Shown here: positions 23,792-35,369 of the stretch, in pieces | How positions within the stretch are numbered: position 1 is the stretch's first letter | Layout: each line of letters opens with the position of its first letter | The notes under the pieces: generated by a model | Told to the model about the DNA's origin: nothing | The model's input: the letters and a program-made list of their open reading frames with translations, nothing else | The model's database searches: none | Assembly (NCBI RefSeq): GCF_964340395.1 | Contig: NC_135549.1 | Span: 34,143,832 to 34,207,831 of the forward strand | Length of the DNA stretch: 64,000 bases | From: Glandiceps talaboti | Lineage: Eukaryota; Hemichordata; Enteropneusta; Spengelidae | Reading direction: 5' to 3' | Made by a program: the position numbers and the translations under genes

Positions 23792-24072
23792 TCAATCACG
23801 CCAGGCATTATGGTCTTTTTTTACAGCTAAATCACGTTGTTTTCTTTCTTCTTCTAAATGTTGAGCAGTAGGATAAAATATGTAGCAATTTGGGGCCACC
23901 AATAAACATTCGCGCATCAAGAACAGCTCCTAATAACGTTATTTTTAATACTACACCTAATATATCATAAATCAACCATTACATTCTTTTGTTCTAACGA
24001 TTCTTTCTCAAGTACTGCTGCCAAGATTGCAACAGTTAAAGTTGTACTTGATTTAGGAGTATCAGGTGCCAT
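23792..24072 (-). pseudogene. Weak coding-like fragments, possible decayed gene
   Basis: Minus-strand pieces in different frames look protein-like: a 5' MAPDTPKSSTTLTVAILAA, a hydrophobic LGVVLKITLLGAVLDARMF that could be a membrane segment, and a charged 3' end HLEEERKQRDLAVKKDHN just before a TGA at 23792-23794. At least two frameshifts would be needed to connect them. No family was recognised. Confidence 0.22.
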
Positions 24073-24126
24073 TTTGATCAATTTATAAAAATAAAAAAAA
24101 TGAATTCCCAATTGTCAAATCATTTT

Positions 24127-24290
<164 letters not shown>

Positions 24291-24433
24291 TTATGGATTA
24301 TGATATCACCTCTAGGAGAGTGCTAACAATATTCTTGACTACTTGAATGAAACCAGCAGCAGCCATACCAATCATTAACATATTTTGCCTAAAGACAGTA
24401 GCTTTTAGCACAGGCTATATGCATGGATAAATG

Positions 24434-25787
24434 TGTGTGTATGTGTGTGTGTGTCTGTCTGTCTGTCTGTCTGTGTCACCATTTTCTTAAAAACGGCTGG
24501 CTCAATCATAATGAAATTTAGTACCTATAATGTTTGGAGTAATAGCTAGACGTGATCATTTTTTGAGCGAGATTTGTTTATGTTAATTATGGAAATTTGC
24601 ATATCAATGAAATCAACTAATTAAGAAATATCTTAAGACTGCATACTTCAATTTCACTATAATTTAGTATATTCATTAAACATAGCAACATACATTTGTC
24701 CTATAACATGTTTTGATGTACCTTACAGCATTAATGAATAATTTGCATACTTAATTATTTTTGGCAATTAGGCTATATCTTAAGAATGCATACTTCAAAT
24801 TCAATATAATTTAGTACACACATTAACCATAGGAAAACACATATGTCCTGTAATGTTTGTTGATATACCTTACAGTGTTAATGAATAACTTGCATAATTA
24901 ATGATTCTTGGTAATTAGGCTATATCTTACGGCCACATAGTTCAATTTCAGTACAATTCAGTACTTACATTAACCATGACAAATTGTGTATGTCCTATAA
25001 AGTTAGTTAATGAATAATTTGCATAATTAATGAGTTTCGGTAATTAGGCTATATCTTAATACTGCATACTTCAATTTCAATACAATTTAGGACATACGTT
25101 AAACAAAACAGAGTTCTTATCTCCCATAAAAGTTGTTGATTTCGCTTGAAGATTAATGAATAATTTGCATAATTAATTATTTTCGGTAATTAGGCTATAT
25201 CTTACGACTGCATACTTCAATTTCAATATAATTTACTTCATACATTAAACATAACAAAGTTTATACGCCCTATAAAGTTTGTTGATGTACCATTACAGTG
25301 TTAATAACTAATTTGCATGATTAATGATTTTCGGTAATTAAGATATATCATAAGAATGCATATTTGAATTTCAATATAATTTAGTACATAAGTTAACCAT
25401 AACAAAGCAAATACGTCCTATAAAATTTGGTGATATAGCTTACAGTTTTAATGAAAAAATTGCATAATTAATGATTTTAGGTAATTAGGCTGTATCATAA
25501 AAATGCAAGCTTCAAATTTCGTATAATACGGTACATATATCAACCATAATAATACGCACCTGTCCTATGAAATTTGTTGCTACAACTTACCTTTAATGAG
25601 TATTTTGAATAATGATATTGCTTAATTTGTTGATTTCATTGATATGCAAATTTCCCTAATTAACATGAACAGATGTCGCTCAAAATCTAATCAGGTCTAG
25701 CCATTACTCCCAAACATTATAGGTACTAAATTTCATTATAATTGAGTCAGCCGTTTTTAAGAAAATGGTGACACAGACAGACATACA

Positions 25788-25832
<45 letters not shown>

Positions 25833-25860
25833 CGACACATGACAGACACACAGACAGAAA
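24434..25860. mobile_element. Long-TIR element with tandem-repeat core
   Basis: Left arm (about 24473-24625) and right arm (about 25627-25775) are inverted copies of roughly 150 bp, containing CACCATTTTCTTAAAAACGG on the left and its counterpart CCGTTTTTAAGAAAATGGTG on the right. The flanking microsatellites are mirrored too (GT/CTGT on the left, ACAG/AC on the right). Between the arms the unit with GGTAATTAGGCTATATCTTA recurs at 24762, 24910, 25039, 25195, 25333 and 25480 (period 129-156 bp). No transposase was found, so it is non-autonomous. Related partial copies lie at 26895, 52960 and 54684. Confidence 0.8.
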
Positions 25861-26894
25861 GACGTCCTCCTTTTAATAAATGTTACCTTTATTTACCTAC
25901 ATAATGTCAAGTGTGTAAACAACATGAAACTGACAGTAAGGCAGGTGATGATATATTATATCAAGCGGCACTGCCATAAACGTAGACATCTGTGGAATAT
26001 CTGCACCATTCCACGAAATATGTTAAATCAAGCTCATCATTAAGAAGTTGTAAAATGACAAGATCAATTGAATTGTTGGGGAGTATTGTCATGAGTCTAC
26101 TCTTTAACTTTTAAAGAAAAACTCAACTAATATTAACATTTATAACTACAATAAATTTATGCATATTGTATTTCACAGTCTCCGCCTGAATGTCTTTATA
26201 TCTGAATTGCTATTAGTCTTGGCGCCATGAAAATATATACTCTTTCTAGCATGATAACAAGTACAGAGCTGTACTTCAATCGAAACTTTTTCCTACAGGG
26301 AAAAGGGTTTATTATTGCTGTAACAGATGTATAAATTCAATGGTCTTCCCTGTGAGAACTTCTGTCCAGATCCGAATAAATTGAATCAATAGTTCTTGCT
26401 AATTTCATATTACGTTGAATAACATATGTTTTACATTTCCTATATGGAAGTACAGAATAACCTTGTTAAACTTATAGTGAGTGTGTTTTCAGCATTCTAA
26501 GTGCATTAGACAAACACGTACATGATGTACATATTACATAGTAAGGTACTGTTGAATCAGTAAATGTAGCAACAATATATTTGAGTAGAAGAAGTTGTGG
26601 CGGGGTGTTGGGAAGGCAATGCCATAGCTCTAAGATAAATAAGATAGATATCATATTTTAATTATGGATATCATAAATCACGTTTGTGATTTATCATTTG
26701 GCTTTGGTTTCTTAAAAATGAGAATGAGAAACGAGTAGAGTCCGGCAGTTTAAGTCCATCAACCTAAGTCCGTTTACACAAATATGTCATGTTGGCTTGT
26801 GTCAGTGCTTTTAACAACGATATTAGAATAACGTAACTCCTCCCGACATTGTCGCACACTGTTGGTCATTTTTTCCTTCCGTAAAGAAGGAGAT
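25861..26894. other. Intergenic, no gene recognised
   Basis: Nothing recognisable beyond short spurious frames. Confidence 0.4.
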
Positions 26895-26919
26895 ACTTTG
26901 GGAGGTGGCATTCTGTCTG

Positions 26920-26958
<39 letters not shown>

Positions 26959-27140
26959 GTCATCGTGTTCTCCAAAACAGTTAGCTCAATTCAAACGAAA
27001 TTCCACACACATGTTTCGCAGGGTAAATTCATTATAACTCGGTACATATATTTATCAAAGTGCATCTGTCCTGAAACTATTATCGATTTAGCTTGTAGTT
27101 TTAATAAGTTATTGCGTATTTTCGGTAATTAGACGCGGTG
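26895..27140 (+). repeat. Solo left end of the long-TIR family
   Basis: (TGTC)n followed by TGTCATCGTGTTCTCCAAAA and CAGTTAGCTCAATT, ending in a TTTTCGGTAATTAGACG block, mirrors the left end and core unit of 24434-25860. Confidence 0.65.
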
Positions 27141-28153
27141 TCCACACAAAAGAAAGTTGCTATTTAGGGTCAGGAAATGTGCCTTAAGTGGTGTGATGAC
27201 GCAAATTCTTTTGTAAATTGTTCATGATTAGTTGTGTTGTTGTCTTCCCTGCAATATCAATTAATTTAGGGAGAGTTATTTAGTGTTTCCCAGGATCTGC
27301 AGTCTGCATTGGCTGGACAAACACGAGAAAAAAGAAGATCGAGGTGGGGTATTTAAGTTATGCAAACTCACCAGAAAACAATTCTTTTTCTTTCTTGGGT
27401 TTAAAAAACGCCCACTGTGAGATTTATGCTACAACTTTCTATAAAAGCTTCCCGTTATTACTTGTTTGGCCGTAAGATCGCATCTGCAGGCAATCATGCT
27501 GGAGAATTCGCCTACATAACATTATACCATCGCTTCAATATTTCAAAATTGAAAATCTTGTGTTTACTTTGTTCGATAGGCCGAGTAGCCTAGGAAGTTG
27601 CCAGTGAAAACTGTGCCAATTCCACTGAAATCATAAATATCGGCATTCATATCAGCAGGTGACATTCTAAATTTACTTGTATATAAACAGTGAAATTTCA
27701 CATTTACAGGCATTTTACCGCCTATTCATAATAAAAGTCGAGACAGAGCAAGATATATGCATATGATATTAAATACAACATATTTCAAATCAATGCAATG
27801 TTAATGATTGAATTTCAATATTCATACGTTGGTTAGTTGGTTGGTTGGTTGGTTGGTTGGTTGGTTGGTTGACAAACATGTCTCCCCATCATCAATTTTC
27901 AGACATGTTTGAAAATACCTTCTATGAAGGCTAGAAGTTACGCTATTGAAGGTCATCTACATTAGGATGGTGTAAAGTCCGTGCTATGGGCCCTCTACGT
28001 TGTCATCTTTTATGAACAGAGCATTGTGTTACTTTCAAATGCGTAATACCATAAGCCTTTCATGACATCCATGTTGCAACATTTGCAGCCCTTAGGCGTC
28101 TTCATCTTCGTAATGTGATAACTACGTGTGCATGTACAGTCATCAATTGTGTA
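27141..28153. other. Intergenic downstream of the GPCR, with (GGTT)n
   Basis: A GGTT microsatellite lies at 27832-27872. No gene was recognised, and I saw no clear poly-A signal close to the GPCR stop. Confidence 0.45.
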
Positions 28154-29158
28154 TTAAACAGAAGTTAGACTATAGTTTCGACTAAGGATTATCTGACGTT
28201 GGCTTTTCCGGGGACGAAATGCATGAATGAAAGCTCTCCTCTGCGCTGTGCTTGGTAGATTATACAGAAATGGGTTAATAGCAAAATTTACTATCATCAG
28301 TAATGGTGCTATGACGCTCGTGCAGATTGCTACGTCCATAGGTATTGGCACTGAAGCAACAAACGTGAATGGAGAATAGATCAACATACATATTTGCGGT
28401 AGCATACATACGAAGAAAAGTACCAGAACAAGAGTACAGACAACCAAAACCTGTTTTTCTTTCCTCCACTTTGATTTAGAACGGGATCGATTCAAAGTTA
28501 TGTTACCGATCATCAATTGACGGCATATTAAGGTGTACAACACACAAACTAAAACAACCGATAGCACACAAAAAAATAGATCAATAAACAATATTGTCTC
28601 CAGTAAGATTTCACGACGAAAGGAAGGCACAACAGAAGGAAGATATTCTCCTAAAGCAAGGCACGTTCCAGTGAGCCAAGATGAGACGATAAGGGAACAA
28701 GCTCTCCGCTTTCCTTGTATAGAAGCTGCTCTAAATGGATGACAAACAACCGTGTATCGATCAACCGTGATCAAAACCACTGTAAAGATTGACGTAAACG
28801 TAGCTATATTCTCGATTAGTACGCGCAAATAGATGACAACTGCAGTATTTGTCACGCCAATGTCGAACAAGATTGGAAAAATGATGTATCCGAACAGGCA
28901 TAGCAGATCAGTAAAGGCAAGATTAATGATGAAATAATTGGGCAAAGTTCTCATAGATTTGACTCGTACAATGACAAAGATGAATAATGAATTGCCAAGA
29001 AATCCAAACACAGCCAGTGTTGTCACGAGAGTCAATAAAATGTCTTTGTCAATCTGACATGGTGCCGGTGGCAGAGTTCCATTTGAAAAAATATCAAAGG
29101 TTTGGTATGGTGTAGAGCTGGAAGAGTTTTCAATGTCGATGAGATTGTAATTGTTCAT
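28154..29158 (-). CDS. Class A (rhodopsin-like) G protein-coupled receptor, orphan, single exon
   Basis: An intact 334-codon ORF from ATG to stop. Seven hydrophobic segments are visible: TM1 with GN (residues 55-56), TM2 with LAFTDLL (Asp84), TM3 ending in DRY (133-135), TM4 with Trp161, TM5 with Tyr208, TM6 with CMLP (Pro254; Met replaces the usual Trp of CWxP), and TM7 with NPFLY (295-299). NSS and NGT at residues 11 and 26 are N-glycosylation sequons in the short extracellular N-terminus. The C-terminus ends LTSV, a class I PDZ-ligand pattern. Oddities: position 3.25 is Ile109 and ECL2 has no Cys, so the canonical disulfide is missing. Overall shape fits a peptide-type receptor, but the ligand cannot be inferred. 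It would act at the plasma membrane through G proteins. No intron is present. Flanks are ordinary intergenic DNA. Confidence 0.92.
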   Translation of the reverse strand: MNNYNLIDIENSSSSTPYQTFDIFSNGTLPPAPCQIDKDILLTLVTTLAVFGFLGNSLFIFVIVRVKSMRTLPNYFIINLAFTDLLCLFGYIIFPILFDIGVTNTAVVIYLRVLIENIATFTSIFTVVLITVDRYTVVCHPFRAASIQGKRRACSLIVSSWLTGTCLALGEYLPSVVPSFRREILLETILFIDLFFCVLSVVLVCVLYTLICRQLMIGNITLNRSRSKSKWRKEKQVLVVCTLVLVLFFVCMLPQICMLIYSPFTFVASVPIPMDVAICTSVIAPLLMIVNFAINPFLYNLPSTAQRRAFIHAFRPRKSQRQIILSRNYSLTSV

Positions 29159-29691
29159 GATGTGGTCAAGTCGATCTAAAGCACATTGAATGTTCAGAAA
29201 ATATCTAACCGGGATTATTGTGATTCTTTTTCAGTTTAGTCGAATGTGCCGATGAGTTGTAGCTAACCTTGACCACCTTCCAAGGTGATGATGTGATTAT
29301 TTCCACTCGATATAGTAACTCCGGCGTTTATCAAAACGAGAAGCCCTGCGTATGTAAACAACAGTCGATTTGTACTCAATCTGGTTTATGCTTCTCCGAA
29401 TGTAACCTCAAGCACGTGATTTCTATATATTCAATAAATTAACATATGCTGCACCAATCCTACACAAACATGTTGGCGTGATTATAATATAACTTATACG
29501 GAATGCTGTACATGTCAAAGGCGTAACCATCTTTATTCTCTCACGTTGTGAACTTATATATAAGTACTACAAGACTGACTATACCTTATAGATTTTTTTC
29601 TGTGAATATTGATAATTAAAATCTATAAGATAAAAGCAAAAAACCCCTGCTTCCATCTCTTGTCATTTGTGTTTCCTGTCTCTCTTTCTCT
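29159..29691. other. GPCR upstream region
   Basis: No coding signal. A palindromic CTTATATATAAG at about 29552-29563 is TATA-like and could serve the minus-strand GPCR about 400 bp away; this is inference. Confidence 0.3.
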
Positions 29692-29759
29692 ACATACATA
29701 CATACATACATACATACATACATACGTACGTACGTACGTACGTACGTACGTACGTACGT

Positions 29760-29809
<50 letters not shown>

Positions 29810-29820
29810 TGACTGACTGA
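29692..29820. repeat. Compound microsatellite CATA-CGTA-CAGA
   Basis: Three successive tetranucleotide arrays, each grading into the next by one base change, ending in GACT repeats. Confidence 0.95.
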
Positions 29821-30088
29821 GTGATTGAGTGATATAGGCAGACATATATTATTAATCTTCTGAACTGTAGGCCTTAGGCATTTATGAAATCATTTGAAAT
29901 ATTGAAATCTCTTAACGTCTTGTTGTCTAATCATAACAGTTACCTGGCTGTAGTTGGCACAGCCTATCTACAAAGGTGTGCTGCTATGACGAGTTGTAGA
30001 CGATAAAAAGTAGGCCTCAAAGGCTGAGTTTCTTTTAACACTATCATAAAGAATAGTTAATAGCTTATAGCTAACATTTAGAACAATT

Positions 30089-30121
30089 GTACATACATAC
30101 ATACATACATACATACATACA

Positions 30122-30150
<29 letters not shown>
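30089..30150. repeat. (CATA)n microsatellite
   Basis: About 60 bp of CATA. TTAGAACAATTGTA occurs on both sides (about 30076 and 30152), as if the array expanded within a short duplication. Confidence 0.9.
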
Positions 30151-30152
<2 letters not shown>

Positions 30153-30867
30153 TAGAACAATTGTATCTACCACGACAGTAGATAATTATTGTTGGTACGT
30201 GCACGTTTACAGTATTGTAGTTAACAATTAGTACGTTTTCAAGACAGACATTCACTCAAGGGACCAATCACATTATTGTTCAAATCTGAGAACACCATTG
30301 CCATGAAGTATACCTGGTGTCCTGCTGGTTTGACAAAACTCCATTAATATCAAGTCATCAATTATTCTAATTTAAACAAGAAAGTAGCACACATTGAGTC
30401 AACTTGTGTACATAATTCTACCTTATCACAAATACGTGAGATTTTTGAATCCAATTGAAAAAGGAATAGAAGTGTTATTCTAAGCGCCTCCATACACCGC
30501 TACTGATTACACTTAGAAATACATTGGAGTCGATATATAAATATATAAATACTGTATAATGACGAAATTGTTATATGAAAATTTTCATCAAATTTATATC
30601 GAGGATATACATGAATAGTGAAAGCAGAGAAGTAGTATATATAAGGTTGTTTCTGGACGAAAATTTCGGTAAGCCTACCTACACCTAGGGAGCCTTATAC
30701 AGGGGTGGTTTTAGAACTTCATTATACAGGCAGGTAATTCTAGACAGATGAAACCCAATTAAAATTAAATGGGTATTAAGATGTACATTGCCTCAATTAG
30801 AAACACTTTGACTGGGAATATATCTGAGATATAATAAAAGGTACAAATAATTGTGATTGGCTTAAAC

Positions 30868-31095
30868 ATGGATCTGAAGAATTCTGTGGAAAGAGCTGTC
30901 TTGGAAAGTTTCGTAAAATCCACCTGGCTCGCCTACGCAAGGGACCAGGAACAAGGTCTTGTACCGGCTGTGAAAATGGGGTTACAAACTCTCTTGCTCT
31001 TTGCCAGGGGTGTGGGTATCAGATCGCAAAGACAAGCAGGTGGCATGACAAACATTAGGGTGTTAGAGGTGAATTTAGATGTCTTGCTGCAATAG
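30868..31095 (+). CDS. Hypothetical open frame upstream of fossil polymerase
   Basis: 76 codons from an ATG (MDLKNSVERAVLESFVKSTW) to TAG, 5' of the fossil polymerase and on the same strand. Helical-looking, mixed charge, no recognised domain. It might be the remnant of a neighbouring ORF of the same element, judged only by position. Confidence 0.25.
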   Translation: MDLKNSVERAVLESFVKSTWLAYARDQEQGLVPAVKMGLQTLLLFARGVGIRSQRQAGGMTNIRVLEVNLDVLLQ

Positions 31096-31119
31096 ATGTC
31101 TTGTAAAAAACAATTAGAT

Positions 31120-32890
31120 ATTTGAACTATAGGGTATACTACAATATGGCAGCCATGGAAGATTTTGTTAACCAGAGTTTTGCAGAAATGTCATTGGAAC
31201 AGCAATCAGGGTCTCTCCAGAGCGTTATCCACAACATGATTAATGAGCCCATCCCAGAAGCAGTGAAGAAACGCTTGCTTAAACCCCAACTTCCAACCCA
31301 ACAAGGCCACCGACCTTCTGTTCCACCTCAAAAAAGAAGAGAAAAAGTGGGAAGCTATTCTGGGGGAGTTTGACCCCTTACCTATTTTAAAAATAAGGAC
31401 AGTTAAGGACTACCAGGAGGAGGTCATTGAACTGGTTGAGCAAGAACAACGAGAGGACCTCACCTTCAGCCAAACTCCTTTGGGAATTGGGAGTTTTCTC
31501 AGAGGGTGGCAAATGGATAATCCTGTGAGGCACAAACTCATTGCAGACCCTCGATCCTTCTTTAGAAAGTGTAAACATCCTAATTCACCAAAACTGGTAG
31601 AAGAGAATGAAAACCTCAGAGGGATATACTTCCAGCTGGCTCACAAGATACAGCTGCGAAAAGGCAACCCTACTGACACTGAAGAATTCACCGACCGAGT
31701 ACTTTGCCAAAAGCAAGAGACAGTCTTGATGGTTGATGAGATTGATGGTTGTGCTTCAAAAAACATTTCCACATATCCATGATACTTTAGAGAAATGGAC
31801 GCATAGAGGGTCAGGGTGGGTAGTTAACAAAGTTAAAACCCTCTGGTCGGACATCACCCGTTAAAATCTGGTATGGGATTACTCTTATGCTGATTTAGAA
31901 AGCCAGCATATTTCATTTCACCTGGGTGACAGCTCATAACAAAGCACAACGGCAACAACAAAAGGGACTACACCCTAGAGGTCGACCTGGAGTATCCAGA
32001 TGAGCTGCATGATGCACACAATGTTTACCCACTGGCACATGGTTGTTCAAAAAAAGTAGATGTCTAAGTATAAACTGACAAAGCAAACAGCTGAAGCAGC
32101 GGTTGGAAAGCTGGTACCCAATCACTGCCACAAGGAACGCTATGTGCTCCATTACCGCAATCTACAGCTATACCTCTCACTTGCTAAGCGGCTCAAAAAT
32201 GTCCACAGAGCTCTGCAGTTTGACCACAGACTATGGATGGAGCTTTATATACAGATGAACACGAACTTAGGAAGAAAGCAGCCAACAACTTCAAAAAGGA
32301 CCTCTACAAACTGATAAATAATTCTGTTGTTGGCAAGACTATGGAGCACCTGCACAAGCGAGTTGATGTAAAGCTGGTGTGCTTAAATGAGCGAAACAAA
32401 CTGAGATGCCTGATAGCTAATCCAGCCTTGTCAACAAATATTTGATAATGATCTGGCAGCCTTTCACATGCACAAGAGTAGACTGTGTTGAATCGTCCTG
32501 TCTATGAGGGATGAGCATCATTGACTTGTCAAAGCATCTGATGTACGACTTTTACTACAATCAGATGAAGGGGTTGTATGGAGAGCACTTTCAACTGTTG
32601 TATACATACACAGATTCTCTCCTACTTGAGATCCAGACTGAGGATGTGTACAAGGACCTAGCTACTCACCATACCCACTATGACACCAGTGACTAAGCGA
32701 AACACCATCCTCTCTACATTGTCAAAAACATGAAGGTCTTTGGCAAAATGATGAAAGATGAGTGTGCTGAGTTCCCATTGCTAAGTATATGGGCTTAAGG
32801 CCGGAGATGTACTCCATCCAGAGGTTCGATGATAAAGAAATCTGGAAGGCTAAGGGTGTGAAGAGTGTGTTGTGAAGAAGCAGCTTCACC
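31120..32890 (+). pseudogene. Fossil protein-primed type B DNA polymerase (Polinton/Maverick-type)
   Basis: Broken plus-strand pieces in several frames keep the order of a Polinton-type PolB. The N-terminal region has FVNQSFAEMSLEQQ near 31160 and TPLGIGSFLRGW near 31470; RGSGWVV follows near 31806, LEVDLEYPDELHDAHN near 31975, VLHYRNLQLYLSLAKRL near 32148, and a palm-domain motif B block KKAANNFKKDLYKL near 32271. Motif C lies at 32601-32618 and reads YTYTDS: the first Asp of the family DTDS is Tyr (codon 32607-32609). A downstream VFGKMMKDE lies near 32735. Frameshifts, stops and internal deletions are numerous, and the exonuclease region is largely lost. No integrase, protease or capsid genes were seen nearby, and no terminal repeats. 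It would have copied the element's own DNA; it is dead. Adintovirus relatives have a similar polymerase, so the exact source is open. Confidence 0.82.
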
Positions 32891-32999
32891 ATGAGCAATA
32901 CAAGGAGGCTCTCTTTGAGACGAAGACCTTCAGACATGGGATGGACATGTTGCAAAGTGGGAGACACCAAATGTTATTATCCTTGTTCTTTTAACCAGG

Positions 33000-33790
33000 T
33001 TTCTGTTACAACGCACAAGTCTATTTTGTTCTCTACAAGTTGGTCACAAAACACTTGGCACTTATTTACGATTGGTCGTACATTTACCAATGCCATTGTC
33101 AATGTAGTTGTATTTCCACAGAGCTGGTAATTTTTTACATCTGGATTTCTGAACAGAAAATGACACAGCCGTCAAATCAGCTTGTCTTCTACCTCATTAC
33201 AACATTAAAGACCATCCTGGACAAAAGTAGACTTGGATGAGGAATTGCTATTGTCTATTGACATGACTTGCATTGTGCAAGGTGGATGCTATGAGAACAG
33301 AGGAAGAACGGTCGTTTGAGTTTGCAGAATGGAGTGTCAAGAGCAGAATCAAGTTGGTAACTATCTATAGGCCTTCTTACTCTATGGTGCACTCAGTCCA
33401 TGTTAATTCATTTTTAGATGAATTTGACAACTACTATGATACAATCATCAGACTGCAATGAAGCAGTTGTCGTATGCAACGATTTCAACATTTATGTCAA
33501 CAATGCGGAAGATCAAGCTGCCATCAAATTCAGTGATATTTGCTTTTCAAGAGACTTAATTCAAACACGTATATACCCTTTCTAGCGAATTGGAAGATAC
33601 CCTTGATCTTATAATAACCAGCAATCGCGCACGGTAGGCTCGTCATCACTACACCTGAAAGTGATCACTTTATATCGAACCATCGTTTTGTGCTCACAAA
33701 CCTTAGTAAAATTGGCCGACATGTTGAGGTAAAGTCAATACGATTCCAACCTTACTGTAGAACAGATTACAGTTAGGATGCAACTACCGT
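33000..33790 (+). mobile_element. LINE endonuclease-domain fragment, decayed
   Basis: Plus-strand pieces fit the APE endonuclease of a CR1/L2-group LINE: NDTAVKSACLLPHYN near 33160; then FEFAEWSVKSRIKLVTIYRP near 33320-33375; VNSFLDEFDNYYDTI near 33403; VVCNDFNIYVNNAEDQ near 33467 (Cys where the family has Gly in GDFN); and DTLDLIITSNRA plus SDHFISNHRFVL near 33600-33700. Several frame breaks. It is followed, 1.6 kb on and in the same orientation, by an RT fragment (35370-36060). Confidence 0.75.
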
Positions 33791-34216
33791 GGATTGATGT
33801 GAAATCAAACTAACAAGGCGGACAAGAAGATGAGCAGAGAGGAAGTAGAGACAACACCAAACTGCCACAAGTAGACTTCTTTTTATGCGATTAATAAGAA
33901 ACTGGTTCACATATAATTTAGACAAAGCATGTGCCGAATCTTATTAAAATTAAATATCTGAATATCATGGTGGACAGAGAAAGCTCTACAATATTGTAAA
34001 TTCCTTAAAGTGCATGTAAATAGGTTTCCAAAGTTTCCGACTTTTTGCCTGGAAATGACGTAGTTTTCATAGTTGATTAAAGATTTGTATGACATTTTTG
34101 ACAAAAAGTACGATATTAATTACGAAAAATTGATTTTTTTTGTGTGCAAATATTCCGGAAATTGCCGAAGTTGTTGATGTATTTCATGACATCACAATCG
34201 GAACTAACTTCAAATA
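33791..34216. other. Unassigned DNA upstream of the P2X7-C-like exon
   Basis: No recognised element. It might contain the promoter or 5' UTR of the exon at 34217. Confidence 0.35.
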
Positions 34217-34451
34217 TGTCCGATTACATAACAAGCGATAGCAATTCTAGTGGAACCACGTTCTACTATTTAGAAGTCGAAATTGAGAATGACAACAATA
34301 CGTGCAGTACTAGTGATGACGAAGAAGATGTGGTAGTGGGGGATGCTTGTATTTTACCATATATGTATGAACCACTACAGCCAAACAACAATCCCCACCT
34401 GCAGATGGTCGTTGACGATGTTATTGTCGACAGACTAAATAATACTGACTG
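34217..34451 (+). CDS. Probable first exon of a P2X7 C-terminal-domain-like protein
   Basis: From ATG (34217; an alternative in-frame ATG lies at 34186) 78 codons are open. The N-terminus is acidic and Ser-rich (SDYITSDSNSSGTT, CSTSDDEEDVVVG), then LPYMYEPLQPNN, and at the end DRLNNTDW. This arrangement, an acidic head, a PYxxEP motif and an R-L-x-N-x-D-W end, is typical of invertebrate P2X-purinoceptor-7-like zinc-binding proteins, where a Cys-rich domain follows. The frame ends in TG|GTAAGG at 34451/34452, a strong splice donor inside the Trp codon (phase 2). The Cys-rich second exon was not found in the window. Such genes are often multicopy and may be element-borne. Family assignment is from recalled motif order. 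Confidence 0.5.
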
Positions 34452-35369
34452 GTAAGGTATGATAATAAAAAGTAGATATTTTAAATTAGCAGATGAAGGA
34501 AAAACATTGGGTCGAAATTTCGAAAGTAGTTGTCCCATTGAGACCATAACACCGTGACAGTAGTGCTATTTAGTGGACTTACTGACTACTTGACTAACTG
34601 TGTTTGAACCGCCATTCAGATATTTCATGAGAACATCTATGTAATTGAAGGTCTGATCGGTTGTCAATCTTTAAAGGATTTTGTGAAATCATCATTACCA
34701 GAAAAAATCAGAAAAGTTCAGGAACGGCCAAATAATTTATTGACGGTGAGCACTGAGCATACACTGCGTTCCAGGGTAGCAGGGCGAGGTCTACCGCTAG
34801 AGCACCCAGTACACTTCCTCACGATGTGTGACTAGACACGCTCCGGAGAACACGCTAAGAATATAGTAGTATACAGCCCGACGAACCTCTGGCTCTGTTC
34901 TCACTCTCAGTCACATCCAACTGCTTTCAACCTTGCGAACAATGCATTAAATTTTGCATTTATAAATGACTGGTCTTCATTCACTGACAAGGAAACCAAA
35001 GTCATACAATAAAGTCATGAATATGTCTAAAAGGAAGTGCACTGTACTGTAGTACCATAGTACGTATATATGCGTATGAGCATCATGGTATATGAGCGTG
35101 TTTTGTTTTTGTTATTCATCGGCGCAGGGATATGGGCCGGTACGAAGACATTGCTATCGCAAGTAAAAATCCCCATTATGTGGTACCAGCTCGTAACGTT
35201 ATACTAGTATGTTCTTTGAAAGTGTAATTTATGTTTCTTATCTGGTGAAATAACTTTCAATTCAATTCAACATTAGAACTCGTAATCACAGCCAACAAAG
35301 GAAACATCATCGTTGCAGTGTTGTAATATGTAGTACACCAGGACGCAGCATCTTATCATTTATGATCGT
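34452..35369. other. Unassigned, no gene recognised
   Basis: Follows the splice donor; possibly intron. No Cys-rich exon was seen on the plus strand here. Confidence 0.4.
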
